NCBI GenBank assembly: GCA_963281255.1
Contig: OY725501.1
Span: 1,899,674 to 1,963,673 of the forward strand
Direction: 5' to 3'
From: Aphrocallistes beatrix
Lineage: Eukaryota; Porifera; Hexactinellida; Sceptrulophora; Aphrocallistidae
DNA length: 64,000 bases
In this document: piece by piece, positions 32,163-44,562 of the stretch
Layout of the letters: each line of letters begins with the position of its first letter
Position numbering within the stretch: the first letter of the stretch is position 1
The notes under the pieces: model-generated
What the model was told of the DNA's origin: nothing
The model's input: only the letters and a program-made list of their open reading frames with translations
The model's database searches: none
Translations under genes and position numbers: made by a program

Positions 32163-32412
32163 TCTTGTGTTGCCTACAAAAGAAATTAAGGTAGTAAATC
32201 TGCTTCTGCTGCTAGAACGATAAAGAAATTGGTTCAGAACTTTGAGCAGCATAGAACTGTTGCAGATAAGACCAGAATTGGAGCTCCAAAGATTGCTAGG
32301 TCTCTAGAAAGCAGAAATAGTGGAGGCAGGATCGAGGCATCATCAATGACTAGACCCCTGTTGAGGATGGATTCTATATCTCCCAAGTGTATAATACTTA
32401 ATACTTTTTACT
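32163..32412 (+). pseudogene. mariner-like transposase N-terminal fragment
   Basis: Reads SASAARTIKKLVQNFEQHRTVADKTRIGAPKIARS, typical of the N-terminal DNA-binding part of some arthropod mariner-like transposases, and then decays. A terminal motif ending CACCCTG followed by TA at 32476-32484 marks the right TIR. The catalytic part is deleted. Confidence 0.6.
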
Positions 32413-32484
32413 TAATTAAGTTGACGTTATTCGTTTTGAAATGATAGCAAATCAAAATTGTAACTACCTATGGACCACCCTGTA

Positions 32485-32510
32485 GATTAATCGAGTTTTA
32501 ATAGTAAGGA
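32485..32510 (-). mobile_element. Helitron-like solo 5' end
   Basis: ATTAATCGAGTTTTAATAGT then AAGGA; only the first ~26 bp of the family remain. Confidence 0.7.
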
Positions 32511-32686
32511 TATCGATGCATAATAGGATCACAGCATAATACCTTCAAAATCATCAGAATCAGAACAATGTAGCATCTCCTCCTTGGACTGATGCACGCA
32601 TGCTTGAGCTTTCTTTGTAAATCGTTCAAAATTCTCTTTATACCTGATAGAAAAGAAAGTGGGATCATAAAGTTATTTATCAGTTA

Positions 32687-33060
32687 AAGCGCACTTCGCT
32701 TGTTTGCGCTGCGCGGCTGGCGGACGCTTTGTGTTCGCCGGAGGAGCCGTTAGACACCTGGTTTTACATTGAAAAATGATAAGGGAGATAACATCTCTAA
32801 ATATGTCTGTCCTACTGTTATAATCGATATCTCAAGAAAAATCACCAAATTTGTCAATTTTTAAAATTTTTGATGCGTAATGATGACGTTATAACATAGT
32901 GATGAGTCATCACCTTTTGATGATAGTTGTATCACATGTGAGCAAAATTAATATACACATTATATTAAAATTTCAACCTTCTATCGCCTAAAATGGCTGA
33001 GTTATAGCCGAAAAACTGATATTTCTAATTATAAAAAAGGTAACAATGACTTCATAATTC
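32687..33060 (-). mobile_element. Helitron-like element, 5' truncated
   Basis: GC-rich 3' module, body and mutated TGACGTYA sites. It stops after AATGACTTCATAATTC. Confidence 0.8.
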
Positions 33061-33400
33061 AAGATTACGTAGGTTACCAAATAATGTATCTATTGTGAAC
33101 AGTGGAGTATCTCTAAAATATGAAGTTTCGCCTACAAATAATCTTATTATTCATACTTTAAAATGACCTGAAAAATAATTTGTTATCAAAACCTTTGAAA
33201 ATCTTGCAAATGAGAGAATTATAGGGCAAAATAATTTTAAATAATGCAAAGGCTAACGGCAACTGTTTAGGTGAATGAATTGGAATAAGGATCGCCACAA
33301 TAGTAGAATTTCATCCGATTTTGATGATTAGTGCCGTCATTATATTTACTCAAAGCAAATATGGACAAGACAGATAAATACATTATATATATAATTAAAT
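33061..33400. other. unassigned stretch
   Basis: No gene or repeat recognised. The left end of the next Tc1/mariner element is eroded here. Confidence 0.4.
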
Positions 33401-34568
33401 GACTGCTAAAATAAGTCACTACGTGCTCACATAGTCTGACTACGGGTTAGCCATGCGTTGTAAGGCAATCGGGATTATAGAATCAGGAGTACCTAAAAAA
33501 GAGGTAACCAAGAGGCTTAATGTTGGATATCGTTCGGTTCGAAGATGGTCACAATCTAATAATTCGGGAGTTTCACTGGAAACCAAGGGGCGGTCTGGAC
33601 GTCCGCCGATTTTAGACCGTGTGAGCATAATTGTTATTGCTAAATCTCTCGGCAAACGACTCCAGTCAACGAGGAAAATCGCGAAGAAACTGCGAGGAAA
33701 AGGCTACACTATTTCTCCAACTTTGTTTATAGGCATTTGAAGGACCATATCGGTGCGAGGTCGTACAAACGTCCAAAAAGGCCACGGATTACCGACAGGA
33801 TCAAAGAAAAACGACTTTCTTTCGCCCTAGCCCATCAGCATTGGACTATTGATGATTGGAAAAAGGTTTTGTGGTCGGATGAGTCCCCCTTTGAGTTGTT
33901 TGCATCCCCGAATCCACAAAATGACCGCGTTTGGGACAAAACCAGTGAAAGATTAGAGCCTGTCTTCAAAGTGAAATTTCCAGCGAAGGTCATGGTATGG
34001 GGTATGATGTCCCATTCTGCTGTTTCGGAACTGCACATAGTCCCTCAAAAGCAAACTGTAAATGGTGCTTACTATCGGGATCATATTTTAAAGAGGACCT
34101 GTGTTGATGCAATTCGAAGAAAGCGTAAAACAGGTGGTATTTGTGAGAGGGCTATGCTACAGAACATGTCAAATTTTCTGTTCATGCAAGACGGTGCACC
34201 AGCTCACATTGCTAATTTGACTCAAGCATGGTGTTCAAAGAACTTTCCAAGATTTTGGAAGAAAGGTGAATGGCCAGGTAATTCTCCCGACCTAAATCCT
34301 ATTGAAAATCTATGGGCAATTCTTTCAGATAGGCTAGATGAAATGGGACAAATATGCAGAACTGAAGATCTAATTTCAAGACTCAAAATAGCATGGTCCA
34401 GTATCGATCCGAAAATTCTGAACAATTTAGTTGAAGGAATGCCTAAGCGAATTGCGCAGGTTATAGAGAGTAATGGTGATGATATTCATAAATAATACAA
34501 TCTATTCGTGCACAATTTCGTTTATTTTCTTTGATTTTGGTAGTGGCCACGACTTATGAAACACCCTG
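33401..34568 (+). mobile_element. DD37E Tc1/mariner transposon, left end eroded
   Basis: The right end reads inward CAGGGTGTTTCATAAGTCGT, with TA at 34569-34570. The left TIR is not convincingly present. It carries one transposase gene and is related to the 44563 element. Confidence 0.75.
33453..34495 (+). pseudogene. DD37E Tc1/mariner transposase with one frameshift
   Basis: Helix-turn-helix part (KKEVTKRLNVGYRSVRRW, then GRSGRPP), then the catalytic domain: VLWSDESPFELF, FMQDGAPAH and SPDLNPIENLW. 37 residues separate the second Asp from the Glu. A one-base loss near 33721 breaks the frame between GYTISPT and YRHLKDHIGARS. An upstream in-frame TAG sits where the sister copy has its start region, so the original start is probably lost. 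All three catalytic residues are present. Confidence 0.85.
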
Positions 34569-34570
34569 TA

Positions 34571-34826
34571 CATCTTATCAGAATTCGACTGTATTTATAA
34601 AATGAATATATTCAGGTACATAAGTACTTATCGAATAAACAATTACTTGTTAGAATACAAAGCTTTGTCGTACCAAGCCTCAAATATTATTTTGTCACAG
34701 CAAATTAATGAGTTAGTTTTAGTTAATTAACATAATGTTGTACGGAATAAAAAGTTCGGATACATTTCGCGTCAAGAATCAATCAATTTTAATAACTGCT
34801 TTGCATAGGAAAATGAAGTGTTCATT
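34571..34826. other. unassigned AT-rich stretch
   Basis: No features recognised before the second P element. Confidence 0.4.
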
Positions 34827-37416
34827 CATGGCCTACTAAATACACGGCCTGCTAAGTTCCCGAAATGGAATATAAAATAGCAGGCCACTTTATTTACTTC
34901 ATTAAACTGCCTATTTAAACCTAAATTAGTGACTCAACGTTAAAGAATTACTAAATATGTCATTGAATGATAAAAAAGATTGATTGATCTGCTGTATGAA
35001 TCAATACAAAATATTATTGACTAACAAATCGAATAATGACTGGATTATTTATACATATATGTTATTGAGTAACTTTTTTGACGTTTTACCGATTTGAACG
35101 CTGCTACTTGGTCTTTCCGTATGCTCTCATTAATGGATTTACGCAAGTTGTTGTAATAAATGTTGGCAATAATTCTGTTGACAGTTTTTCGGACTTGTGG
35201 TGTATGTGAGATGCATGCAAATGCACTATCCCAGGTTTGTGAGATTTCCTGTAATAATCTCAAGCTTACTGTTTTCCAAGGAAATGCAGTTTGGACAATT
35301 TCAGTTTCACTAGCTTCAAGGGCACAAAAAGCAGATTCCACATAATAATTAAGAGAAGAAGACGGTAAAGTAAGACCCCCTCTATCCAAATCTTTGAGGT
35401 AGTGAGTCAGTATAGGATCTTGCTGCAAAAGCTTTATGCATTCTAAGCATGAAGCATCTTTGAGTAAACTATGTGAAATACGTGTATACCCAGATATGTA
35501 TGCTACAACTTGGTGTGATTTTTCTGATAAAACAAGATCTTCATAATTGATACATTGTAGCTTTAAAACTTGTTCCTCAAGAAGGTTTTCATCATATTCT
35601 TGGTTTGATTCCACTGTCGGTACACTAATTTCGAGTTTATGTTCAAGTAGTGATTTCATCTTGATTATAGATTCTGAACTAATTACTTCACTGAGACTAA
35701 CAAGAAAACGTCCTCCGCTCATTTGACGATAATGTGAAAACCTTCTTTCTAAGCAGTCAGTTTGCATTCTTCCAGTTAAAACGAATTTGTATCCTTCAGA
35801 GAGTAAATCAGAAGATAATTCAGCTATGGCATTATTAGTTTGCCTAAGAGCAGAGAAGGTTTGTCTTGATAAGCCAAAATTTGTTGAGGTCTCCCATTTA
35901 GTTAACCAAGAGTTCATAACTCTTAAAAATTCAGGCTTGCAATCACCGAAAATTAGTGCATTTCCTCTAATGTCGGGATGGTAAGGCTCTTTAGAATTAA
36001 CGACCAACCACCATGTATGAATTAGATCTAGAAAGCTGGGTGTTGTTTTATCTTCAGGTAGATAGAGTCTAAAAGCACATGCAGTTGTTTCTCCAAAGAT
36101 AGCTAGCGCGAGAGGAACTGACTGTTTTCTGTTTCCCGGGTGTAGTACTGGATAGTTAATTTTTGGTGCAGCTCGAAGGTGTGCAGATAGCTGAAGATCT
36201 TCTTCATGAATCTTATGAAAAGATGACCAAGAAACTAAACCAGAAGAAATCGTAATACTGATACTAGGAGATGAGAACTTAAATTCCGGAAGGTCAAAAC
36301 ATTTTACTGCTAGTAGGTTATTGCGAATATTCTTTAGTAGATGCACAGTATCAAATTGAAGGTAAATTGTTTTTTCGGAGTCATAAGGGTTGTAAATAAC
36401 ATAATCACTATCACGAATTCCATGTAGGCGTCTGAGTCGTTTATAAGCACTGATATTGGTAGGATGATTGTCTGCGATTATCGCACGAAGGTTAAACTGT
36501 TCTTTAGTCAGTAGAGATATGCATTTGTCTATGCTAGAATGAAAAATATCCCCGGATATCTTGACGATAGCTATTGCTGATATTATAAATGGTATTGACT
36601 TAGTTAGCGAAATAACCATAAAACTAAGGATACTCTTGAATAGGTCAAGGTCTTGATCACAGCCAATTAAAGTTTTATGGTCAAAATTCACTTGAGGTTG
36701 GAGGTACATTTCATCTAGTAGTAAGATATCGTTTCCGATTAAATCGTTGTCACGGAGAGTTGAAAGAGCTTTACAACTATCGATTGAAGGTGACTTCAAA
36801 GATCGAAGTAGAGATTAACTAGGCAATGGAATGTATTTATTCAAAAGTTGGTAGGCAGAATTAGATGTGTATCGAAGAAGAAGTGCAAACTTCAAAATGT
36901 TGGCTGTATACTTAGGTCTACCACGAGGACTAATGTAACAAATATTTAGTAATTCCTTGATCACATGAATGTCGAAATTTGAAGTTACGTTCCTGCAATA
37001 GTTAGGTAAGTTTTCAAGAAGATATAAATGAGTAAGCTTAGATCCTGTAGCTCTATCGATGTATTCAGGGAGAGGAACTGGAGAACCTTCAAAACTAAGT
37101 GTGACACGAAAGGCTTTGTTGATAGAAATACATTCTTTGATACGTGCGATTCCAGCATCGATTACTAGATGGTAAGCAGTAATTGAGTCCTCTGTTGAGC
37201 AAAAAGTAAAATCTTTATATTCAGGGCTCTTCTTCAGGAACCTGGTAACATCGTCAAAATCCTTTATGGAGTACTTTTCTACAAAAGGAAGGAGCTCATC
37301 TAATTGGAAAACCCGCACTTTTGGTGGCTTGCGTGGTTGGGTGGGAACTACTGCCTGGCTTTTAGGGACTGAGAGAGGATGGATAGTTGGAATAGGATTT
37401 TGAGAAAAGGGGACTA
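34827..37416 (-). mobile_element. second P-superfamily element, truncated at its 5' end
   Basis: Left end CATGGCCTACTAAATACACG resembles the TIR of the 3632 element. The right side breaks into L2 sequence at 37417 with no TIR and no THAP exon, so the 5' part is missing. Confidence 0.75.
35045..37318 (-). pseudogene. P-element transposase lacking THAP domain, one in-frame stop
   Basis: Two segments in the same frame, 36815-37318 and 35045-36799, separated by one TAA. Motifs: LLLDEMYL (first acidic pair), AIIADNHPTN, QFDTVHLLKNIRNN and QTDCLERRFSHYRQMSGG. These match the P core and the 3632 copy in order, but identity is low, so it is a different lineage. The open frame continues upstream of 37318 to about 37440 (KYSGLGTRLVPFSQ), partly reading into repeat sequence. 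The DNA-binding THAP domain is absent. Confidence 0.85.
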
Positions 37417-39180
37417 ATCGGGTTCCTAACCCCGAATATTTTGATATAATTGTGAATAATAATTCATATTCCTGGCACTACGAAGTATAATCTTTCAGTT
37501 TAGAATGAATAAAGAGCTTCCAAAAAGTATATTAGGAAGTTCAGAGCGAAAGTTTACGACTTTAGTTTCCAAGTCAGGATTTTCGAAAGATGCTACGTCA
37601 TCATATGACAAAAATCTAAAACTTACATTCCATAGGATGTAGTGCAATTATTATCAATGAATCATATATGTGCCGTCATAAAAAGTATATTAGGAAGTGA
37701 GAACTAAGAATTTGTGCTTATATTTACAGAGATAGAGAGATATCTCTTTTTGGACCCTAAATGGGGGTTTTTGACCGAATCTGGGAGGTCTGTTGCGTGG
37801 TATTCTGAGGCACCGTGGTATTTTGAGGCACTAGTCAAATTAACCATGGATATTCAACTTGCGTGGTATTCTGAGGCAACACCAACCTGTGATCATGATG
37901 CGATCATTTACATAGTTCTAATTTAGACAATGACTTGCCATTTGAGTAGTGGTACTTGTATGTTTTCCCTGCTCTAAATAGTGTATTGTGCTTCATGACC
38001 TGGAATGCTTATTAAATAATATGTTTATTCGTCTCATTATTCAGGACATACAATACAAATAGAAGAAAATATGTGAGTACTGTTGCGTGGTATTTTGAGA
38101 TATATCGTAGTATTCTGAGATTTTGTTTCGCTTACTCAAATGGCCTTGTGGTTCAATCGGTTTCATCGTAACCTGATAACCACCGCCACCAAATTGTGGA
38201 ACATGACACAATTTGATGGCACGCGACACAATTTACTATGGTAGAACCCCATATGGACCATGAATGAAACATAACTTTATCCAAGTTGAATATCCATGGT
38301 TAATTTGACTAGTGCCTCAAAATACCACGGTGCCTCAGAATACCACGCAACAGGTCTAATGCCAGAAATTTCAAAATAATTATTAAAAGTTCTCCAATTT
38401 TCTGTACACACTATTAACGACAGTTGTATTCATTATTTAGCATAATAGCCACATTTGGATAGATATTTAATGATTAGATTCGCCATTTTCTAATATATTC
38501 AAAGTTCTCCATAGAATTTGTATTACAATCAAATCAAAGATGAAATATTTATCTTTTGACAAAGGAATGTTTGAGGAACCTATATATCTTCGCATATATC
38601 TTTTTATTTAAGAATATAATAGATTATAGATCTTCAACAGTTTTTAAGATATGACATCGGCCTCTTTCGGAACGTCGAGAGATATTTTACCCGAACTAAA
38701 CCTATAATAAGCGATATCTCAACAACAAATGCTCGGATCCAAGCAAATCTTTTTTTGAAACGATCAGAATTTTATTTCTGATCCAGTGATCGCTAAATAT
38801 CTGATATCAAAAAGGCGATTTCTCGAGCATTTAATAAATGAACTCCCTTATAGAGCTATTTTATTTGGATTTTATTTGGCCATTCTTCTAAATCCTTGGG
38901 TTATAAAATCTCCAAAGGTTCCAAAACAATGTTAAGGTGCATATCATTTAAAAATTTCAAATAAGTTAAAACTAATTGGAGAATGCGTCAAAAACCTCCA
39001 ATAATTTTTCAATTTTTAGTAACGCTAAACTTTAGGGGGTTAACTCATAAAAATCAAAATAAATATCGTCCAACTAGTACTATCAGAGTGCAGACCGCTC
39101 AGTAATACAATGAAATTAACAATAAAAAATTTTGTTTCACGCCAGGCAAAGTTTTTCAGGGTGGTATTCTTAATAGGACA
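37417..39180 (-). mobile_element. L2 element copy, truncated by P sequence
   Basis: Inverted relative to 11771-14237. The outer end near 39160-39175 is degenerate (GGGTGGTATTCTTAA). It includes the empty site for the 12154 Helitron-like copy. It holds a young MITE at 37792-38351. Confidence 0.8.
37792..38351. mobile_element. 560-bp MITE with perfect 69-bp TIRs and 6-bp TSD
   Basis: Ends GTTGCGTGGTATTCTGAGGC inward on both sides. The 69-bp arms (37792-37860 and 38283-38351) match perfectly. AGGTCT is duplicated at 37786-37791 and 38352-38357. The L2 copy at 13140-13175 gives the uninterrupted context. GTGGTATTYTGAG repeats inside as iterons. Superfamily unknown. Confidence 0.9.
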
Positions 39181-39589
39181 CATATTTCTTGCTTAGATTC
39201 GCAATTTTCTTACACAATCAGGGTCGCTTATTATGAACCCGCTTAATATGTGCATTCGTTTATAATTAACTATCCTCCTGGTCCCAATTTCATTTTTAGA
39301 CAGGATTTGTATTGAACCAAGTTTGCCTAAGGCTGGTGTTTCCAGAACTAACTCAAAAGGTTTTCATTATTTTCTCCTGAAATTTTTTGTTAAACTGTTC
39401 TCGATGAGTTATATGCAAAAATACACTTTTGGGAGCTCAAGAATCAAGAAAAAGCAAGATTTCTTTTCTCAAATCACCTAATTTATAAAGGACATTCAAA
39501 GAAACTTCAATGCCTTACGCATACTTTACTCAATTATTCTTCCGAAATGGTTGAATAAAGAAAATAATACGAATAAAATTTTCAATTTT
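39181..39589. other. unassigned stretch
   Basis: No gene seen. AT-rich sequence between L2 and the large inverted repeat. Confidence 0.4.
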
Positions 39590-40171
39590 AACCCAATAAA
39601 ATTTTTCTACTCAATTTCGTTGCCACAAAATTTAAAAGCAGATTTTCGGAAAAATATTTTAACGTTTTTCTAAAGTAGAATATCGAAAATCTGTCTCTAT
39701 CATTTTGTTCTACGTGACGAGATCTTTCCAAAACGGTCGAGTTTTTTACTATAACGATCGTAACTAAAGATACCTGGTTTGTAAAATTCATTTTTTTAAG
39801 TGCTAAAAACAGGCTGCAAAGCGATTTTCTTCAGAAAGGCTTGATTTCCATTAGTTTTTACTGTATCCTAATATTATTAAATAACATCCAAACATCCTTA
39901 ATCAACAATTTATAGTAGTACTACTTAACTTCAAAATATGGCATATCAAAAGTTTTCACATCATGACACCTCCAAAAGTGTGAAAAAGTTGTCTGTTATG
40001 ACTGGGGACCCAAAAATGACCACGTACGATAGTGTCCGCCGAATCCCATATCTATAACTTTATTTGACTATGCAGGGCGTTAATTTACTGAATTTGTGCT
40101 CAGCACTAAATTTCCAGCAATTTGATATATATATTGACCATATTTGGAGAATATTTTGGTTGCCTGTTCCC

Positions 40172-40211
40172 AGCAACGGCCAGGAATGTGAAAAAATTCC
40201 TGGCCGTTGCT
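40172..40211. repeat. perfect 16-bp hairpin
   Basis: AGCAACGGCCAGGAAT at 40172-40187 pairs exactly with 40196-40211. One arm is also found alone at 41888-41910. Confidence 0.85.
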
Positions 40212-40854
40212 AGGCACGGTAAAAATTTTTTTTCCAAATATGGTCAATATCTAAGTTGACTAATTCATGAATTAATGAATAATTCGAATAATTCATAATT
40301 CCTGAATTATGAATCATTCGAATTATTCATTAATTCATGAATTTGTCAACTTAGCTCATGATTGACTAATTCATGCTTAAATTATGAATTATCCGAATAA
40401 TTCATAATTCTTTGCCATTTTTCAATGAATTAGTCAACTTAGGCCAATATATATATCAAATTGCTGGAAATCTAGTGCTGAGCATGAATTCAGCATTAAA
40501 GATGATTTGGCACTGTAAAAAGAAGTTATAGTTGTGGGACATTTGCATTTAAAATGTGTCGTGTTTAGAGCGACACCAAGTGATACAAGTGGCTCAAAGT
40601 GGCGAAATATTGGGGCTGGAGTTATAAAAATCGAATTATTCTTTAAAACCTCTATAAGGATCTAAAAATGATAAAAATGCAATTTGGGCACATTTTTACT
40701 AAGAAAATAGGAAATACCAACCTTAACATGAAGTATCTCTATTATGTGCAGATTTTTTGGTCTCCTGGTGGTTGAATTTATTTCATAATAAAGTCATGAT
40801 AAGTCGAGAAATATTTGTTATTTGACAAAGGATATTTAGGTAACCTATAACAGA

Positions 40855-40905
40855 GCCTACTCAATATAAGGCCTGGTATTAAATGTACCAGAGATGAAGG
40901 ATGTG
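40855..40905. mobile_element. P-type TIR remnant
   Basis: AGCCTACTCAATATAAGGCC then AAATGTACCA and GATGAA match the left TIR and subterminal part of the 3632 element. No partner end was found nearby. Confidence 0.7.
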
Positions 40906-42388
40906 ATTTAAATTTTTAAAAATATATCTCATTAGTTTAAAAGTTATTTAATGTCTTTAAGACTTCAATTTCCTGATTTCTACTCATAAATCTAACAATA
41001 TAATTGCATCCAACATTATTAATTTTCAATATCATTCAGAACAACTATATTCGCTTTCATTTGTAACAAACTATGATAACAGTAAATAGATGCTCGTGAT
41101 AGCTCACTCTCATCTCTCTTTCGATACTTTATCCCATATTCTACTCTCGATCTCTTATTCTTCAATATTCTGTTTCCAACTCGTGAGTATGACAAACAAT
41201 TTAGAGGAAACCTGATTAATAACCATAATGTCACAACAATATTATAACTATCATGAATTCACTCTGACCTTATTTTTAATTTGAGATCAGAGAACTGTGG
41301 CTTCGAGCAGTCGACAAGATGCTAAATTTTAGATGAGTGAGTAGCTTACGTTCAAAACGTTACTTTCGAGTACAAAATCCACTAAATAGGTAGTCGGCTA
41401 ATACCTCTCCAGCATTGATTTCTTTCAACACATCGTACTTTTCTCGCGCCAAGCTGTGTGGACTTCAATTCTCAAGGAGACTATCGTGTTGCTGCGATGT
41501 CTTCACTCTTCCCACACCGTACTAGACAAACTGTTTTTACAATAGAGGAAGTCTTGCCAACTTTTCATCAAAAGCTGAATTGAGAATCCGGAGTTTTCAA
41601 TATGATTTCAGTAGAATGATTTATGAAACAGGATAGTGAATCATTTAACTATATTCTAAGTATTAGGACTTTGCCACATAGTTTACTATGATATTTTCGC
41701 TCCATATCAGTCATCGTAGTTCATCTAGTACAATCTTTGGGAAGTAAATTCTTTCAGTGGTTTACAAGGGAACCAGTCAAATCATCCCAAATACCAACAC
41801 TTCCAAAAGCACTAAGTCAACTCTATGAGAGATATCCGTAGGAACACAGCGAAAGGCAGGATTTTCTGTTGACTTGGTGCGAGTTGGAAAAAATTCCTGG
41901 CCGTTGCTATGCACGAACATCCAAAAAATTCTCCAAATATGGTCAATATATACATCAAATTGATGGAAATTTAGTGCTGAGCACGAATTTTGCATTAAAA
42001 TGATGATCTGACATGGTTCAAAGAAGGTAATGATCTGGGATTCCGGCGGATACTATCGAATGTGGTTATTTCTGGGTGGCCAGTCATCAATAACCAGTTT
42101 TTCAAACTTTTGATGGTGAAAATTTTTGATGTACCATATTTTGAAGTTAAGCACTGCAATAAGTTGTCGAATAAGGATATTTGCATGTTATTTAATATTC
42201 CAAAGCAGTTAAAACTAATGGAAATTGAGGGACTTATATAAATATTTTTTAAATCCTATTTTCTGAGACTTTTTTTTTCAGTAATTATAAAGGTGATAAC
42301 TTTTTGAAAATTTATCATAGGGGCGAAAACTCAACGGTTTTTGATAGATCTCGCAGAGGAGAACATATAAACAGACAGATTTTTGATA

Positions 42389-42607
42389 TCCTTACTATTA
42401 AAACTCGATTATTGTATATATATATATATATATACATCTGTAACGAATTGATTGAAGAAACTGCCGGGCGCAGAAGGCTGATTTTTGGCATGTGGGAGTC
42501 TTTTGGCTATGGCTCCAGTAAGTTCTGAGCTCAGGCGACCGAAGGGAGCCTCTGGCGGACACGAAGTGTCCGCCAGCCGCGCAGCGCAAGCAAGCGAAGC
42601 GCGCTTG
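42389..42607 (+). mobile_element. Helitron-like element, 219-bp internally deleted copy
   Basis: TCCTTACTATTAAAACTCG at the 5' end, a TA run, then a jump from GAGCTCAG directly to the GC-rich 3' module and GCGCGCTTG. A precedes and T follows. Confidence 0.9.
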
Positions 42608-42964
42608 TTAGGAATAAAAAGATAATTATGAAAAAAATAGTGTCAAAAATTACTAAAAAAATATTTCCTCGGGTGTTTTGGTGTGAATTTTTAACAATTT
42701 CAAAAATTTCAAAAATTTGTCTGTTAATTAGTTAGATCATCGATTTATGAATAAATTTGAAAAGTTTCTAAAAGATTATAAGCATATTGTGTCTGATTTC
42801 TTTCTTGTGAAATGACCAAATTTTTTGAAAAAAATTTTATCTGTTGCAATATTTCAATTATTAGTGCAGGTTTGTAGACAACTCTGCGATTCAAATCTGC
42901 ACTGAAAAAATTAAATGAATCGGTTGAAAAAGTCAAATGTTAGCTATTATAGGAAAGGCCAACC
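42608..42964. other. unassigned AT-rich stretch
   Basis: Nothing recognised. Confidence 0.35.
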
Positions 42965-44068
42965 TTAAGATGTGATAGCGATAAACGATAAAAACAGACA
43001 TTGAGACACTGTATCTCAAAAACTAGAAATGAGAATCAAAAACGGTTTGGAATATGCAAGTATTTCTTAACGGAGATACCTGCCCACGCTCAACATTTCT
43101 TATAGCTCTACTTTCATCGTATGCTGTAAGCCAAATCATATGGTTTTTCGAGGGCGGTATCCTTAAAAAGGTAAAGCTAACTGCTTTTTGGACTAGGGTA
43201 AAATATTTATGAAGTAAATAATCAAAAGTTAAACAAAAGGTTGTAGAAAGTTTGTGGAGCATATTCTACAATGATATTATTTCTTCAAAAGTTTTTGCAT
43301 CGGTATATTTCGCGGCCAGAGTATTTTGTCAAAACTTTATTCATAAATAGTATTAACTCATGAACCAGTGGTCAGATCTGAACATTTTATTTTCAAATGA
43401 TTAAAATATTATTTCTTATCCAATTATCCCTAGACTTTCTTTATTAAACCTGCCATTCTCCAGTATTATTGGAAAGTATTCTCTTTTAGATCTCTTTTGA
43501 ACGGATTTCATGTTCTATCTTTTAGATTATTGCTATATTTAAACTCCTAAGGGACCAAACTTTGTTTGAGGTCCATATAATTAAAATAATTCAAATATGT
43601 AAAAACCTACTGATAAATACGTCAAAACCCAGCAATTATTTTCAGGTTTTAGTTGCTATAATCTTTAGTGGGTAGAATCATAAAAATCAAAAAAGCTAAT
43701 GTCTGATTAGTACGATTAGTAGTTGTAGAAGTTTTTCGAGAGTGGTATCCTTGAATAGAAATATACATATATACTATAGACAAGTGCAGTTTTCTAAAAA
43801 GATCAATTACAATAGTATGTATAATATATTAAGGATTCCGTCCTCAAAAAACATCGCATGAAATTTAAAAAAATGGTAAATTTTTCATCGTTAATTCCAT
43901 TGTATTACTTGAGTGGTCTAGCATCTAATCATATTTGTTGGACGGTTTTTGTTTTGATTTTTAAGAGTTGACCCCCAAATTTTTGTAATACTAAAAATTA
44001 AAAAATTATTACTGTTTTTTTGGCGAATTCATCACTGTTTTTTTACTTATCTGATATTTTTTAATGGT
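42965..44068. mobile_element. L2 fragments in mixed orientation
   Basis: 42965-43162 is an L2 right end (GAGGGCGGTATCC before TTAA). 43170-43750 is an inverted, diverged L2 left part ending GTGGTATCC. 43833-44068 is an L2 left end (GGATTCCGTCCTC after TTAA) cut by the Helitron-like copy at 44069. Confidence 0.7.
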
Positions 44069-44560
44069 ACAAGCGCGCATCACTTGATTGCGCAGCGCGG
44101 TTGGCGGACACTTCGTGGGCGCCTGGGGTCACATTGAATAATTATAAGGGAGATAACATCTGGAAATACGTCTGTGCTACAGTTGTAATCGATATCGCAC
44201 GGAAAATCGGCAAATTTGTCAATTTTTAAAATTTTTATGCGTAATGATGACGTAATAACAGAGTGGTGAGTCATCATTTTTTTGTAATAGTTGCATCCTA
44301 TGTGAAATATATTAATATACACATTCTTTCAAAATTTCAGCCTTCAATCATCTAAAATGGCTGAGTTATGGTCGAAAAACTGAAATTTTTTTTCATAAAA
44401 AAGGTGACAATGACGTCATAATCTCATGATGAGTGAACATTTTCGTCTGAGCTCAGAACTTAGTGGAGCCATATCCAAAAGACTCCCACATCCAAAAAAT
44501 CAGCTTTCTGTGCCTGGCAGTTTCTTCAATCAATTCGTTACATATATATATATATATATA
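44069..44560 (-). mobile_element. Helitron-like element, 5' end replaced by Tc1
   Basis: Top strand starts CAAGCGCGCATCAC. Body with TGACGTCA near 44412. Ends in the TA run into which the DD37E element inserted. Confidence 0.85.
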
Positions 44561-44562
44561 TA

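Larger units (their letters stand above)
39590..42385. repeat. large imperfect inverted repeat with palindromic core motifs
   Basis: Left arm 39700-40250 and right arm 41870-42380 are diverged inverse copies sharing, in order, a region with ACTTCAAAATATGG, CCAGTCAT-like sequence, GTGCTGAGCA and the CCTGGCCGTTGCT hairpin. The left side also has nested palindromes of ATTCATGAATTA units (40253-40352). The middle (40500-41870) has no gene but contains an L2 scrap (40790-40850) and a P-type TIR (about 40855-40905). Confidence 0.6.
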
